Notes: generated from the sequence alone by a model not told the origin. A stretch of 64,000 nucleotides of DNA from Bacteroidota bacterium (GCA_947454025.1 CANGIZ010000001.1:1-64000); one strand, 5' to 3'. Counted from the stretch's first letter, positions 9,813 through 20,699 are shown. Translations and numbers: made by a program.

Positions 9813-11243
9813 TTATTTGTTGTCCATTAATTGATGTGCAAATTGTAATAAGGCAGTCTCATTAAAAGAAGCGCTCATTACTTGCAATCCGAAAGGCATT
9901 CCATTGCTATGTTTAAATAATGGAATGGATATTGCAGGAATTCCAACTAAGTTCGCATACACAGTATAAATATCTGCTAAAAACATTTCTGTTGCAGAAT
10001 GGTTGTTCTCCCCTAATTTAAATGCAGGACTAGGTACAGTTGGAGAAACCAGTATATCATATTTTGAAAATAAATCCGTAGTAAGATCTACTAACTTTCT
10101 TCTCACTTGTTGCGCTTTGGTAAAATAAGCGTCAAAATATCCAGCACTCAAAACAAAAGTGCCCAATAAAATTCTTCTTTGTACTTCCTCACCAAAACCT
10201 TCGGTTCTTGATTTTTTATATAAGTCGGTAAGATCTTCAATTTTATCTTTAGTGCGATGTCCAAATTTAATGCCATCAAATCGAGATAAATTACTAGATG
10301 CTTCAGCCGTAGTCAGTACGTAATAAGTAGGTACTAAATAAGATAACAAACTAAAATCAATAGCTTCTACTTGGTATCCTTTTGCAGACAAAGAAGCAAG
10401 ATAGTCTTCGGTTTGTTTTTTGATTTCAGGATCCAAACCAGGATGTGACAAAGTCTCTTTAAAATAAGCTACTTTCTTTGGTGAAGCTTCTGCTAACAAC
10501 GCATTGTAATTAGGCACTTGTTTTGTTGAAACAGTACTATCAAAATCATCAGCACCTGCAATCACTTCTAATACCAAAGCTGCATCTTGCAACGTATGAG
10601 AAAAAATACCCACTTGGTCAAAGGAAGATGCGTAGGCAATTAAACCATATCTTGAAATACGACCATAACTTGGCTTTAATCCAACAACACCACAAAAATC
10701 AGCTGGCTGGCGAACAGATCCACCTGTATCTGAACCCAAGCTTACCATACATAAGTTAGCTTGAATAGCAACGGCTGATCCTCCCGAAGAACCACCTGGA
10801 ACTCGGCTTGTGTCTAATGCATTTTTAACGGGACCGAAAGCGGAATTTTCATTGCTACTTCCCATCGCAAATTCATCACAGTTTTGACGGCCAATAATAA
10901 TGGCACCTTCGTCTAATAATTTTTGAACTGCAGTAGCAGAATAAACAGCGGTGTAATTTTCTAAAATTTTAGAAGCTGCACTTACTTTATGCCCATTGTA
11001 ACATAACACGTCTTTAATTCCTACAACAACTCCATGTAATTTTCCCAAAGCTTTACCAGATGCTTGTTGCGCATCCAATTCAGCGGCACGAAATTTTGCC
11101 TCCTCCGAGAAAACTTCTAAAAAAGAATTCAGGTGTTGGTGCTGGTTAATTTGATCCAAGAAAAAATTAACCGCTTGGATACAAGACGTCTCACCAGCTA
11201 CTAATGAAGCATGGTAGTCTTTGATTGTATTAAAACGAAACAA
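9813..11243 (-). CDS. gatA: Glutamyl-tRNA(Gln)/Asp-tRNA(Asn) amidotransferase subunit A (TTG start)
   Basis: Amidase signature GSSGGSAVAIQANLCMVSLGSDTGGSVRQPA. Confidence 0.93.
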   Translation of the reverse strand: MFRFNTIKDYHASLVAGETSCIQAVNFFLDQINQHQHLNSFLEVFSEEAKFRAAELDAQQASGKALGKLHGVVVGIKDVLCYNGHKVSAASKILENYTAVYSATAVQKLLDEGAIIIGRQNCDEFAMGSSNENSAFGPVKNALDTSRVPGGSSGGSAVAIQANLCMVSLGSDTGGSVRQPADFCGVVGLKPSYGRISRYGLIAYASSFDQVGIFSHTLQDAALVLEVIAGADDFDSTVSTKQVPNYNALLAEASPKKVAYFKETLSHPGLDPEIKKQTEDYLASLSAKGYQVEAIDFSLLSYLVPTYYVLTTAEASSNLSRFDGIKFGHRTKDKIEDLTDLYKKSRTEGFGEEVQRRILLGTFVLSAGYFDAYFTKAQQVRRKLVDLTTDLFSKYDILVSPTVPSPAFKLGENNHSATEMFLADIYTVYANLVGIPAISIPLFKHSNGMPFGLQVMSASFNETALLQFAHQLMDNK

Positions 11244-11304
11244 AGGCTAGATGTTAAATGATAAAGTAATAGAGATAATAAAGAAAATAAAAAACGGATA
11301 AAAA

Positions 11305-11496
11305 CTATTTAGCAGCTTTCTCGTCTTTTTCGTTGATACCGTCTTCTAATTCTTTTTTCACATTGTTTTTAGCATCGTTGAATTCACGGATACCTTTACC
11401 CAAACCCTTCATAAATTCAGGGATTTTTCTTCCGCCAAACATTACTAAAATCACTACACCAATAATTAATAATTCTTGAAATCCTAAGTTACCCAT
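11305..11496 (-). CDS. tatA: Sec-independent translocase TatA/E
   Basis: GNLGFQELLIIGVVILVMFGGRKIPEFMKGLGKGIREF. Confidence 0.95.
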   Translation of the reverse strand: MGNLGFQELLIIGVVILVMFGGRKIPEFMKGLGKGIREFNDAKNNVKKELEDGINEKDEKAAK

Positions 11497-11582
11497 AACG
11501 TTAAATTTAGAATATTAAAGGTAAGGTAATTCTAAAACAGAAACCTGAATTTTTATATAATTAAGGCAATTATAAGCACAAA

Positions 11583-11615
11583 AAAGCGGATCCCGAAAAG
11601 TCCGGAATCCGCTTT
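11583..11615 (-). terminator. Intrinsic terminator downstream of rplS
   Basis: Minus strand AAAGCGGATTCCG..CGGGATCCGCTTTTTTG; near-perfect GC stem plus T run. Confidence 0.8.
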
Positions 11616-11653
11616 GTATAAATTGGATCAAAAAGGTTTTAACCCCTTGAGTA

Positions 11654-12004
11654 CTAGAATCTTTTTTCCTTGATACGAGCGCTCTTACCACTACGATCAC
11701 GTAAGTAGTATAATTTAGCACGACGTACTTTACCAGACTTATTTAACACGATACCATCGATGTTTGGAGATAAGAAAGGGAATAAACGCTCTACACCTAC
11801 ACCATCAGAGATTTTACGAACAGTAAAAGAAGCTGTAGCACCGTTTCCTTGTGTTTTGATTACATCACCACGGAAACTTTGGATACGCTCTTTACCACCC
11901 TCTACAATCTTGTAGTTTACGGTAATATTATCACCAGCTTTAAATGCTGGGTATTCTTTTTTTGCTGTCAATTGCTCGTGTACGAACTTTACTGCTTCGC
12001 TCAT
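11654..12004 (-). CDS. rplS: 50S ribosomal protein L19
   Basis: L19 signature [35 protein letters not shown]. Confidence 0.97.
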   Translation of the reverse strand: MSEAVKFVHEQLTAKKEYPAFKAGDNITVNYKIVEGGKERIQSFRGDVIKTQGNGATASFTVRKISDGVGVERLFPFLSPNIDGIVLNKSGKVRRAKLYYLRDRSGKSARIKEKRF

Positions 12005-12106
12005 AATTCTTGTTTTTTGCGGACGGCAAAGGTAGGCGAACCCTTACTATTATCCAAATTATTTCAATCAAATATTAAATTCCAGGCTTTTTAGGCCATT
12101 TTACGT

Positions 12107-13672
12107 CTATCTAGCGATGTTTACAGCTCTCTTTTCACGGATAACTGTCACCTTAATTTGACCAGGATAGGTCATTTCAGTCTGAATTTTCTGTGCAATT
12201 TCGAAGCTTAATTGGTCTGAAGACTGATCGGTTACCTTTTCGGCCTCTACAATCACCCTTAATTCACGACCCGCTTGGATCGCATAGGCTTTTTCAACAC
12301 CCTGATAATTCATGGCTAAGTTTTCTAAGTCCTTGATTCTCTGAATGTATTGTTGCATAATTTCTCTTCTCGCACCTGGTCTTGCACCACTAATGGCGTC
12401 ACAAGCCTGAATAATTGGAGAAATTACATATTGCATTTCCATTTCATCGTGGTGGGCACCAATGGCATTTACCACCGCTGGATTTTCACCGTATTTCTCG
12501 GCTAATTTAGCCCCTAATAATGCGTGGCTCAATTCTGTCTCCTCGTCTGGTACTTTACCAATATCGTGCAGTAAACCTGCTCTCTTAGCCAATTTAGGAT
12601 TCATACCCAATTCAGCTGCCATGATACCACATAAGTTTGCAGTTTCACGTGAGTGCATTAATAAGTTTTGTCCATAAGAGCTACGGAAACGCATCTTACC
12701 TACAATACGGATTAACTCTTTATGTAAACCATGAATTCCTAATTCAATAACGGTACGCTCCCCTATCTCTACAATTTGCTCTTCTAATTGACGACGCGTT
12801 TTCTCCACCACTTCCTCGATACGTGCAGGGTGAATTCGGCCATCCGCCACTAAACGCTGTAATGATAAACGCGCAATTTCACGACGCAATGGATCGAATG
12901 AAGAAAGTAAGATCGCTTCTGGAGTATCATCTACAATTAAGTCCACACCCGTAGCAGCTTCAATCGCACGAATGTTACGACCCTCACGACCAATGATTTG
13001 ACCTTTCATTTCATCGGACTCTAAGTTAAACACAGTAACCGTGTTTTCGATAGCCACCTCAGCAGCTGTACGTTGAATAGATTGAATAATAATTTTTCTA
13101 GCTTCTTTGTTGGCCTTTTGTTTAGCGTCTTCAATAATATCTTGTTGTATAGACAAAGCCTGTGTTTGCGCTTCGTTCTTAAGACTTTCAATTAATTGTT
13201 GCTTAGCATCCTCGGCACTTAAATTAGCGATTTTTTCCAAGCGACGAATATGCTCTTCTTGGTGCTTTTCTAATTCGGTGCGTTTAATGTTTACTAAATC
13301 AATTTCACGATTTAATTTTTCTTTAATTACATCATTGTCTTTGATTTGTTTGTCCAAAGCAGCCACTTTAGAATTGATATTCAATTCGTTTTGCTTAATT
13401 CTATTTTCTGCTTCACCAATTTTTTTGTTGCGCTCTAAAATTTCACGATCGTGATCGGCCTTTAATTGCACAAAGCGTTCTTTAGCCTCTAACTGCTTTT
13501 CTTTTTTAACAGTTTCAGCTCTTAATTCTGCTTCTTTTAAAATGCTTGCAGCTTGTGCTTCCGCATCTTCTATTTGTTTTTTGGTATTACGTGCAAATAC
13601 TAATTTGCCTACTAGGAGTCCGCCCACTAGCGAAGAAGCTCCTATGATGATCAATAATATTGATTGGTCCAT
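12107..13672 (-). CDS. rny: Ribonuclease Y
   Basis: TM-coiled coil-KH-HD layout; [28 protein letters not shown] and HDIGK. Confidence 0.96.
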   Translation of the reverse strand: MDQSILLIIIGASSLVGGLLVGKLVFARNTKKQIEDAEAQAASILKEAELRAETVKKEKQLEAKERFVQLKADHDREILERNKKIGEAENRIKQNELNINSKVAALDKQIKDNDVIKEKLNREIDLVNIKRTELEKHQEEHIRRLEKIANLSAEDAKQQLIESLKNEAQTQALSIQQDIIEDAKQKANKEARKIIIQSIQRTAAEVAIENTVTVFNLESDEMKGQIIGREGRNIRAIEAATGVDLIVDDTPEAILLSSFDPLRREIARLSLQRLVADGRIHPARIEEVVEKTRRQLEEQIVEIGERTVIELGIHGLHKELIRIVGKMRFRSSYGQNLLMHSRETANLCGIMAAELGMNPKLAKRAGLLHDIGKVPDEETELSHALLGAKLAEKYGENPAVVNAIGAHHDEMEMQYVISPIIQACDAISGARPGARREIMQQYIQRIKDLENLAMNYQGVEKAYAIQAGRELRVIVEAEKVTDQSSDQLSFEIAQKIQTEMTYPGQIKVTVIREKRAVNIAR

Positions 13673-13692
13673 TGTTTACATCTTGTTGTTTA

Positions 13693-13828
13693 AAAAAAAT
13701 CATACTGCCCCTTTTTCGATTTGAAATATTATAGCTAATACGTTGATAGTCATCTAAGCGGCGAAGATTAGGATCATTACAGCAAGACAACCCATTACGA
13801 TTTAATATAATGCGTCAAAGGTTCAGCT
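13693..13828 (-). ncRNA. ssrS: Candidate 6S RNA (6S-Flavo-like)
   Basis: zapA-rny gap; upstream element TATCTTCG; long imperfect closing helix (CUG/CAG, CCUUU/AAAGG, AUUAUA/UAUAAU) around a large central region; ends in U8 tract. Confidence 0.5.
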
Positions 13829-13883
13829 ACGAAGATAAACAAATAATGGATTGCGTGGTGGAAAATGAACCAGGACCTGTGAA

Positions 13884-14198
13884 TTAGTTCCCAGAAACCA
13901 CTTTTTCGATACTTGCAGTGAGACTATCGATTTGATTTTGAAGGCTTTCCAACTCATATAGGTTCTGACCATTGGATTGCTGTTCGGTCGTAAACCATAA
14001 AAGCACCATGGAGATGTAGTCCTGCATGTCCTTCCCAGCATAAAGATTCTTGAACTCTACCATTTTTTGGTTAATGATAGCCGCTGTTTTACGCACTGCT
14101 TCTTCGTCCTTAGGGGCGATTCTCACCCTGTAAGTACGATCGGCAATCGTAATATTTACAGGAATCATTTCGTTGGGATTGCTTATTTGTGAAGACAT
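13884..14198 (-). CDS. zapA: Cell division protein ZapA
   Basis: IPVNITIADRTYRVRIAPKDEEAVRKTAAIINQKM. Confidence 0.88.
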   Translation of the reverse strand: MSSQISNPNEMIPVNITIADRTYRVRIAPKDEEAVRKTAAIINQKMVEFKNLYAGKDMQDYISMVLLWFTTEQQSNGQNLYELESLQNQIDSLTASIEKVVSGN

Positions 14199-14229
14199 GC
14201 TTATAAATTAGGATGATATAGAGAGCTCA

Positions 14230-14520
14230 TTAAGGATTCAAATTGCTAATGCTGTGGTCTATTTCTTTAATATACTGGTCGATCTTTTTTACCAATTTTG
14301 CTTTTTCAGCGGGATCCATGCTTGCCCCTTGGTTCATTAGGGCCGCAGTTAATTGAGCCTGCCCTTCTTTCACTTTCTGCTCTAAATCCTGTTGAACCGA
14401 AAGTTGTTGCGTCGCAGCCATTTTTAATTGATGATTTTCTTTTTCCAATTGGGCATACTGCTTTAATAAAGCGGAAAGCTTTTCTTGCAAATTTGCTATG
14501 GAATTATGTAAATCAACCAT
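14230..14520 (-). CDS. Small coiled-coil protein (possible ZapA-associated division factor)
   Basis: 96 aa heptad-rich ORF located directly between pheT and zapA. Confidence 0.7.
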   Translation of the reverse strand: MVDLHNSIANLQEKLSALLKQYAQLEKENHQLKMAATQQLSVQQDLEQKVKEGQAQLTAALMNQGASMDPAEKAKLVKKIDQYIKEIDHSISNLNP

Positions 14521-14555
14521 TGATCACCAGGTATTAAATAGATAATTGAATATAG

Positions 14556-16967
14556 TTATTTTCTAATTTCTGCTTGGATATTTTTCTCAAACAGTTGAAT
14601 CAGCTTTTTCATCATAGGTTCCATTTCTGCATCCGTTAATGTTTTATCCGCAGCATTAAAAACAAAATTAATGGCTACTGATTTTTTCCCTGCACCTAAC
14701 TTATCACTTTCAAAAATATCGAATACACGTGTCGCACTTAGCGCGGCCAATTTAGCTTCTACGATACATGCTTCAATTGCTTCGTAAGGCGTTGCTTTGT
14801 CAATCACCAATGCTAAATCTCTTTCAACAGAAGGATATTTAGACACTTCCTTATATACTACATGTTTGCTTTGATATGCATTTAACAACGCTGCCAAATC
14901 AAAATTAATATAATACACCGATTGCTTAATACCAAAAACTTGCAGCTTTTTACTGCCTTGCATTTCCAAATGACCAATCGTCTTTTTATTCCAAACCAAT
15001 TCAGTCAATCCATTGGCATTTGTTTTTTCTTGCACTCCTTTAATTCCCAATAATTCAACTATCGCTTTTGCAATTCCTTTTGCAACAAAATAATCCTGGT
15101 CAGTTCCTTTTGTTCTCCAACCATCAGCCTGTTGTTTTCCAGAAAGATAAATGGCCAATTGTTCGGCTTCGTAATATTTACCAGCGTTCGACTTTCCGTA
15201 TACTTTACCCATTTCAAAAAACGAAATGGCATTGTTTTGTCTATTTAAGTTATAAGCAATGGTTTCCAACCCTGTCTCTAACATACTAGGTCGCATCACA
15301 TCTAAATCGGCACTTAAATTATTCAACATTTTTACCGATGAAGCAATCACTTCCTCGCTAAAATACGCACTGTTGGTAATAGAGTTGGTCAAAATTTCGG
15401 TAAAGCCACGACCCACTAAATAGTTGGCAATTTTCTCTTTGAATTTTTCTTTTTGTTCCAATGGATCAATCGATGGACTCATTGTAATGGAACTTGGTAT
15501 TTCAATATTATCCAACCCATCAATACGCAATACTTCTTCCACTAAATCGGCAGGCAAACTTATATCAGGCTTATGATGCGGAACTGCCACTTCAATACTT
15601 TCTGCAGCTTCTTTTATTATTTCGAAACCTAAACTCGTTAAAATTATTTTTACTTTTTCGGCAGGATATAATTTACCACTTAACTTTTTCAAATAAGCAT
15701 AGGTCAATACCACTGTTTTTTTAGTAGCCGGGCTTGGATAAACATCTACCACCTCGCTACATTTACCACCTGCTAACTCTTGAATCATTTGAGCAGCACG
15801 CTCTAATACATTCACTGTACCTGCAATATCCACGCCTTTCTCAAAACGAGTGGCAGCATCGGTTCTAAGGCCATGGTGTAATGAAGTTTTACGCACATGT
15901 ATATTTTCAAACCAAGCACTTTCTAAAAATAAATTTTTTGTATTGGCAGACACTCCACTTTTTAATCCGCCAAACACACCTGCAATACACAATGGCTTTT
16001 CGCTATCGCTAATCATTAAATCATTCGCAGCTAATTTACGCTCTGTGCCATCTAGTGTAACAAATAAAGTACCTGCTGGATATTTTTTAACCACCACGGT
16101 TGCATCCTTAATTTGGTCCGCATCAAATGCATGCAATGGTTGTCCTGTTTCATGTAAAATATAATTGGTGATGTCTACAATATTATTAATACTGCGTACC
16201 CCAATGGCGTTTAATTTGTTTTTTAACCAGCTAGGAGATTCTTTCACCACCACACCTTCAATCACCATACCACTATATCTTGCGCATGCTTTTTGATCTT
16301 CAACAATCACTTTAAAAGGCTTTACAGTAGCGTCTTTTGTGGCATTTGATTTAAATGGACTTACTGCTTTTGTTGGCGTTTCATGATAGGATAAATAAGC
16401 GCACACATCTTTAGCAACACCATAATGACTCATGGCATCCATTCTGTTCGGCGTTAAACCAATTTCATACACCCAGTCTTGATAATATTCATATAAATCT
16501 GCAACAGGAGTGCCTGCTTTTATATTGGCATCTAAAACAATAATCCCACCATGGTCATCACTCAATCCAATTTCATCTTCGGCACAAATCATTCCCTCAC
16601 TCTCTTCACCTCTAATTTTTGCCAACTTCATTGTAATGCCCGCCTCCGCATTTTTTGGATAAATAGTAGTACCCACCGAAGCAACCACTACTTTTTGACC
16701 CAATGCCACATTGCTAGCACCACAAACAATATTTAATGGACGATCTCCTCCAATATTGACCTTTGTTAATTTTAATTTATCGGCATTCGGATGCTGACTT
16801 AACTCCACCACTTCTCCCACTACCAAACCGGCAAGTCCCCCTTTGAAATTTTCAATTTTTTCCAAAGATTCCACTTCTAATCCAATCGAAGTCAATATAG
16901 TAGATAATTGTTCTGGGCTAATCGTTTTTGGTAAATATTCACTCAGCCAGTTGTAACTAATGGTCAT
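14556..16967 (-). CDS. pheT: Phenylalanine-tRNA ligase beta subunit
   Basis: N-terminal tRNA-binding domain, B3/B4, B5 and FDX-ACB regions; 803 aa. Confidence 0.96.
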   Translation of the reverse strand: MTISYNWLSEYLPKTISPEQLSTILTSIGLEVESLEKIENFKGGLAGLVVGEVVELSQHPNADKLKLTKVNIGGDRPLNIVCGASNVALGQKVVVASVGTTIYPKNAEAGITMKLAKIRGEESEGMICAEDEIGLSDDHGGIIVLDANIKAGTPVADLYEYYQDWVYEIGLTPNRMDAMSHYGVAKDVCAYLSYHETPTKAVSPFKSNATKDATVKPFKVIVEDQKACARYSGMVIEGVVVKESPSWLKNKLNAIGVRSINNIVDITNYILHETGQPLHAFDADQIKDATVVVKKYPAGTLFVTLDGTERKLAANDLMISDSEKPLCIAGVFGGLKSGVSANTKNLFLESAWFENIHVRKTSLHHGLRTDAATRFEKGVDIAGTVNVLERAAQMIQELAGGKCSEVVDVYPSPATKKTVVLTYAYLKKLSGKLYPAEKVKIILTSLGFEIIKEAAESIEVAVPHHKPDISLPADLVEEVLRIDGLDNIEIPSSITMSPSIDPLEQKEKFKEKIANYLVGRGFTEILTNSITNSAYFSEEVIASSVKMLNNLSADLDVMRPSMLETGLETIAYNLNRQNNAISFFEMGKVYGKSNAGKYYEAEQLAIYLSGKQQADGWRTKGTDQDYFVAKGIAKAIVELLGIKGVQEKTNANGLTELVWNKKTIGHLEMQGSKKLQVFGIKQSVYYINFDLAALLNAYQSKHVVYKEVSKYPSVERDLALVIDKATPYEAIEACIVEAKLAALSATRVFDIFESDKLGAGKKSVAINFVFNAADKTLTDAEMEPMMKKLIQLFEKNIQAEIRK

Positions 16968-17021
16968 ATAAGCACTTTAATGTATAGCTTCAAAAATAAG
17001 CAATTTTTTGGCCCCTAACCT

Positions 17022-17151
17022 ACCCTAAAGTGAATAACCCCAATTTTAGGGTGCAAAACAGGTGCATAACCCTAAAATCATGTGCATTGCCGATGAAGCG
17101 ATTTGTGGATATCCAAAGTTCAAAATAAATTTCATGATCTCCATTTTAGGG
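17022..17151. promoter_or_regulatory. Cluster of CCCTAAA/TTTAGGG elements upstream of dnaB with a 10-bp inverted repeat
   Basis: ATTTTAGGGT (17043-17052) and ACCCTAAAAT (17069-17078) exact dyad; further copies at 17022-17029 and 17143-17151. Confidence 0.55.
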
Positions 17152-17184
17152 CTGATTTTCGCAGTAAGAAAACAGTGATTTTAT

Positions 17185-18759
17185 ATGTCGATTCCAAATA
17201 TTAATACCAATACTAAAAACCGCAAAAAAAGTTCCAATGTGGACATTAGTTCCATGATGTATGGCAAAATTCCGCCCCAAGCCAAGGAATTGGAGGAAGC
17301 GGTATTGGGTGGTATTTTATTAGAAAAAAGTGCATTTGATACGGTTACGGAAATTTTAAAGCCAGAGTGTTTTTATACCGATGCCCACCAAATGATTTTT
17401 ACTGCCATGCAGGGTTTGCAAATGGATAACCAACCCATTGACATGTTAACCGTGGTAGAAGCATTAAAAAAACGTGAACAATTGGATTTGGTAGGTGGTG
17501 CATATTATATTTCTAAATTAACCAATGTAGTAGTTTCCACTGCCAATATTGAAGCCCATGCCAGAATTGTTTTACAAAAATTTATTCAACGCGAATTAAT
17601 CAGAATTAGTGGCGAAGTTATTGCCAATGCATACGAAGACAGTACCGATGTATTTGATTTGCTAGATGATAGCGAAACCAAAATGTTTAATATCACGAAT
17701 AACTATTTGAAAAAGAATTTCGTGGATATTCAAAACGCATTGGCCGATGCGGTGAATAGAATTGATGAATTAAGAACACAAAAAGATGAGATATCGGGCG
17801 TGCCGAGTGGATTTAATTCACTAGATAGAATTACTTACGGATGGCAACCTACCGATTTAATTATTTTGGCGGCAAGACCTTCGGTTGGTAAAACCGCATT
17901 CGCCTTAAACCTTGCGCGTAATGCCGCTTTACATCCTACAAAACCGCAAGCAGTTGGGTTTTTTAGTTTGGAGATGAGTGCCTCACAATTGGTACAAAGA
18001 ATTTTAAGTGCAGAGAGTGAAATTAAAATGGAGAAAATTTCACGTGGTAAATTAGAAGACTATGAATACCAACAATTACACAGTAAGGGTATTAAAAAAT
18101 TAGAGACCGCTCCTATTTATATTGACGATACCGCTGCTTTAAACATTTTTGAATTTAGAGCAAAGGCCAGAAGATTGGTTAATAAACATCAGGTGAAAAT
18201 TATTATCATTGACTACTTGCAATTAATGAGTGGTTCAGGTGATAGAAATTCGAATCGTGAGCAAGAAATTAGTAACATCTCGCGAAGTTTAAAAGCTTTG
18301 GCAAAAGAATTGCAAATTCCGATTATTGCATTGTCTCAGTTGAGTCGTGCTGTGGAAACCAGAAAAGAAAGTAAAATGCCTCAGTTGAGTGACTTACGTG
18401 AATCGGGTGCGATTGAACAAGATGCCGATATGGTTATGTTTATTTATCGTCCTGAATATTACGAGGTAATGAGTAATGAGATGGGCGAAAGTACACAAGG
18501 CGAAACCCATATTAGAATTGCGAAGCACAGAAACGGTTCTTTAGATTTAGTAAAATTAAGAGCAAGATTAGATATTCAAAGATTCGAAGAATGGGACGGC
18601 GATTCAGGTGGTTTACCTGGATTACCAAACAACTTCAAGCCAACATCAAGTTTTAATGATCCAGCAGCTGGAGGCGATGGCGGAAGATTCTTTATTCAAG
18701 GAAGTCGCATGAATGGAGGTGAATTTGACGAAGGTGTAAGTGAGGACCAACCTTTCTAA
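17185..18759 (+). CDS. dnaB: Replicative DNA helicase
   Basis: DnaB N domain and RecA-fold motifs LAARPSVGKTAFALNLARN, IIIDYLQLMSG. Confidence 0.97.
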   Translation: MSIPNINTNTKNRKKSSNVDISSMMYGKIPPQAKELEEAVLGGILLEKSAFDTVTEILKPECFYTDAHQMIFTAMQGLQMDNQPIDMLTVVEALKKREQLDLVGGAYYISKLTNVVVSTANIEAHARIVLQKFIQRELIRISGEVIANAYEDSTDVFDLLDDSETKMFNITNNYLKKNFVDIQNALADAVNRIDELRTQKDEISGVPSGFNSLDRITYGWQPTDLIILAARPSVGKTAFALNLARNAALHPTKPQAVGFFSLEMSASQLVQRILSAESEIKMEKISRGKLEDYEYQQLHSKGIKKLETAPIYIDDTAALNIFEFRAKARRLVNKHQVKIIIIDYLQLMSGSGDRNSNREQEISNISRSLKALAKELQIPIIALSQLSRAVETRKESKMPQLSDLRESGAIEQDADMVMFIYRPEYYEVMSNEMGESTQGETHIRIAKHRNGSLDLVKLRARLDIQRFEEWDGDSGGLPGLPNNFKPTSSFNDPAAGGDGGRFFIQGSRMNGGEFDEGVSEDQPF

Positions 18760-18791
18760 TCAATTGAATAATCATCCATTAATCTTAGTGC

Positions 18792-19493
18792 ATGTCGGTA
18801 CCCTATTTTTATGAACCCAGCCTTGTAAGCAACGCAACTCATTTTACTTTAAGTGAGGAGACAAGTAAGCATTGTGTGCAAGTATTAAGAATGAAGGAAG
18901 GCGACCGCATTGATTTAACCAATGGAATTGGACAATTATTTGAAGCCACTATCACCCTTGCACATAAAAAGCAAGCAAGCGTTGCGATTCAATCTCAAAA
19001 AACGATTCAAGCCCCTTTACAAAAAATAATTTTAGGTATTTCACTTTTAAAAAATGCCGTACGGTTAGAATGGTTATTTGAAAAAGCGACCGAAATGGGC
19101 GTGCATACGATTGTTCCACTTTTGTGTGAACGAACCATTCATGAACGTTTTAAGGCAGATAGAATGCAAAATATTTTACAATCAGCCATGATACAAAGTC
19201 AGCAAGCATGGTTGCCTATTTTGTCTACACCTACCTCATTTGATAGTTTTATAAAAGACTATAAGGCAGCTCAGCAACTCATTGCACATTGCGAGCCCAG
19301 CGAAAAAATAAGTATTAAAGATATTGAGCCGAGTGTTGATTCCATTTTGCTCATTGGCCCTGAAGGCGATTTTAGTCCGAAAGAAATTGAACTAGCTATA
19401 CTTAACCAATACCAGGCTGTTCATTTGGGACCCACTCGTTTACGCACCGAAACCGCTGGCTTATTTGCCTTGAGTGTATTAAAAAAATTCTAA
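18792..19493 (+). CDS. rsmE: 16S rRNA (uracil1498-N3)-methyltransferase
   Basis: LLIGPEGDFSPKEIE and LGPTRLRTETAGLFALSVL motifs. Confidence 0.93.
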   Translation: MSVPYFYEPSLVSNATHFTLSEETSKHCVQVLRMKEGDRIDLTNGIGQLFEATITLAHKKQASVAIQSQKTIQAPLQKIILGISLLKNAVRLEWLFEKATEMGVHTIVPLLCERTIHERFKADRMQNILQSAMIQSQQAWLPILSTPTSFDSFIKDYKAAQQLIAHCEPSEKISIKDIEPSVDSILLIGPEGDFSPKEIELAILNQYQAVHLGPTRLRTETAGLFALSVLKKF

Positions 19494-19502
19494 ATTGCAA
19501 CT

Positions 19503-20699
19503 ATGAATGTTGTGGAAGTAAATACACCAGGACTTGTTAGATCCTTTTTAAACTTGAACGCTACAGTGAATCAGGACAATCCTAATTATATTCGACCACT
19601 CGACAACGAAGTGGAGCAGGTATTTGATCCTGTTAAAAATAAATTATTTAAAGACGGGGATGCAAAAAGATGGATTGTGCAAAATAATGCTGGTGAAACG
19701 GTAGGACGTATAGCTGCATTTTATTATTCAAAATACAAAAACAAAGGCACTGAATTCCCCGTGGGTTGTGTAGGTTTTTTTGATTGCATCAATGATCAAG
19801 CGGTAGCCAATTTACTTTTTGATACCGCCAAACATTGGCTAGCTCAAAATGGCATGGAAGCCATGGATGGCCCTGTTAATTTTGGCGACCGAGATAAATG
19901 GTGGGGACTTATGGTGGAAGGATTTCACAAAGAACCCATGTATGGAATGTCCTTTAATCCTAGCTACTACGAGCAATTAATAACGCAGTATGGATTTGAG
20001 AACTATTACAACCAATACTATTATGGCATTGATGTAAAGCAAGAACTGCCGCCTCGCTTTAAAGAACGCTACGAAATATTCAAAGCAAAACCCGATTATC
20101 AAGCTAGACATCTAGATAAAAACAATTTGGAAAAATTTGCCCAAGATTTTGTGACCATTTACAATTCAGCATGGGCCCAACATGGGGAAGCGAAAGCCAT
20201 TACTTTGGACCAAATCATGAAATTGTTTAAGACTTTAAAACCAATCATGGATGAAAGAGTCGTTTGGTTTGCTTATTACAAAGAGGATCCTATAGCTATG
20301 TTTATTAATATTCCCGATGTTAATCAATACTTCAAATATTTTAATGGCAAACTAGGGCTCTTACAAAAAATGCATTTGATGTGGATGAAATGGACTGGCA
20401 AAAACAATCGACTTACTGGACTTGCATTTGGGGTAGTGCCAAAATACCAGTCCTTGGGTATTGATAGTTTTTTAATTTATTCAAGTGCCCTATTGCTTTA
20501 TAGAATTAATGTGTATAAGGAGTATGAAATGGGATGGGCTGCTGACTGGAACCCCAAAATGGTGAATATTTATAAAAGTTTAGGGGCAAAACCAAGCCGT
20601 AGGATGGTCACATTTAGACATATTTTTGATACCCAGGTGCACCCGTTCGAGCGCCATCCCATCATGGAATACAATACTAGCACATCTGCCTCCGCGTAA
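19503..20699 (+). CDS. GNAT-fold acyltransferase-like protein
   Basis: YghO-like architecture (GPVNFGDRDKWWGLMVEGF..GMSFNPSYY). Confidence 0.65.
   Translation: MNVVEVNTPGLVRSFLNLNATVNQDNPNYIRPLDNEVEQVFDPVKNKLFKDGDAKRWIVQNNAGETVGRIAAFYYSKYKNKGTEFPVGCVGFFDCINDQAVANLLFDTAKHWLAQNGMEAMDGPVNFGDRDKWWGLMVEGFHKEPMYGMSFNPSYYEQLITQYGFENYYNQYYYGIDVKQELPPRFKERYEIFKAKPDYQARHLDKNNLEKFAQDFVTIYNSAWAQHGEAKAITLDQIMKLFKTLKPIMDERVVWFAYYKEDPIAMFINIPDVNQYFKYFNGKLGLLQKMHLMWMKWTGKNNRLTGLAFGVVPKYQSLGIDSFLIYSSALLLYRINVYKEYEMGWAADWNPKMVNIYKSLGAKPSRRMVTFRHIFDTQVHPFERHPIMEYNTSTSASA

Noticed and set aside
11515-11721. Minus-strand 68 aa ORF near rplS
   Set aside because: Runs through the rplS 3' end and its terminator hairpin; not plausible as a gene.
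13107-13454. + strand 115 aa ORF
   Set aside because: Antisense to the rny coiled-coil region; Ser/Cys/Leu-rich antisense artefact.
13587-13790. Minus-strand 67 aa ORF over zapA-rny gap
   Set aside because: Overlaps the rny start and the candidate 6S RNA; no family resemblance; better explained as non-coding.
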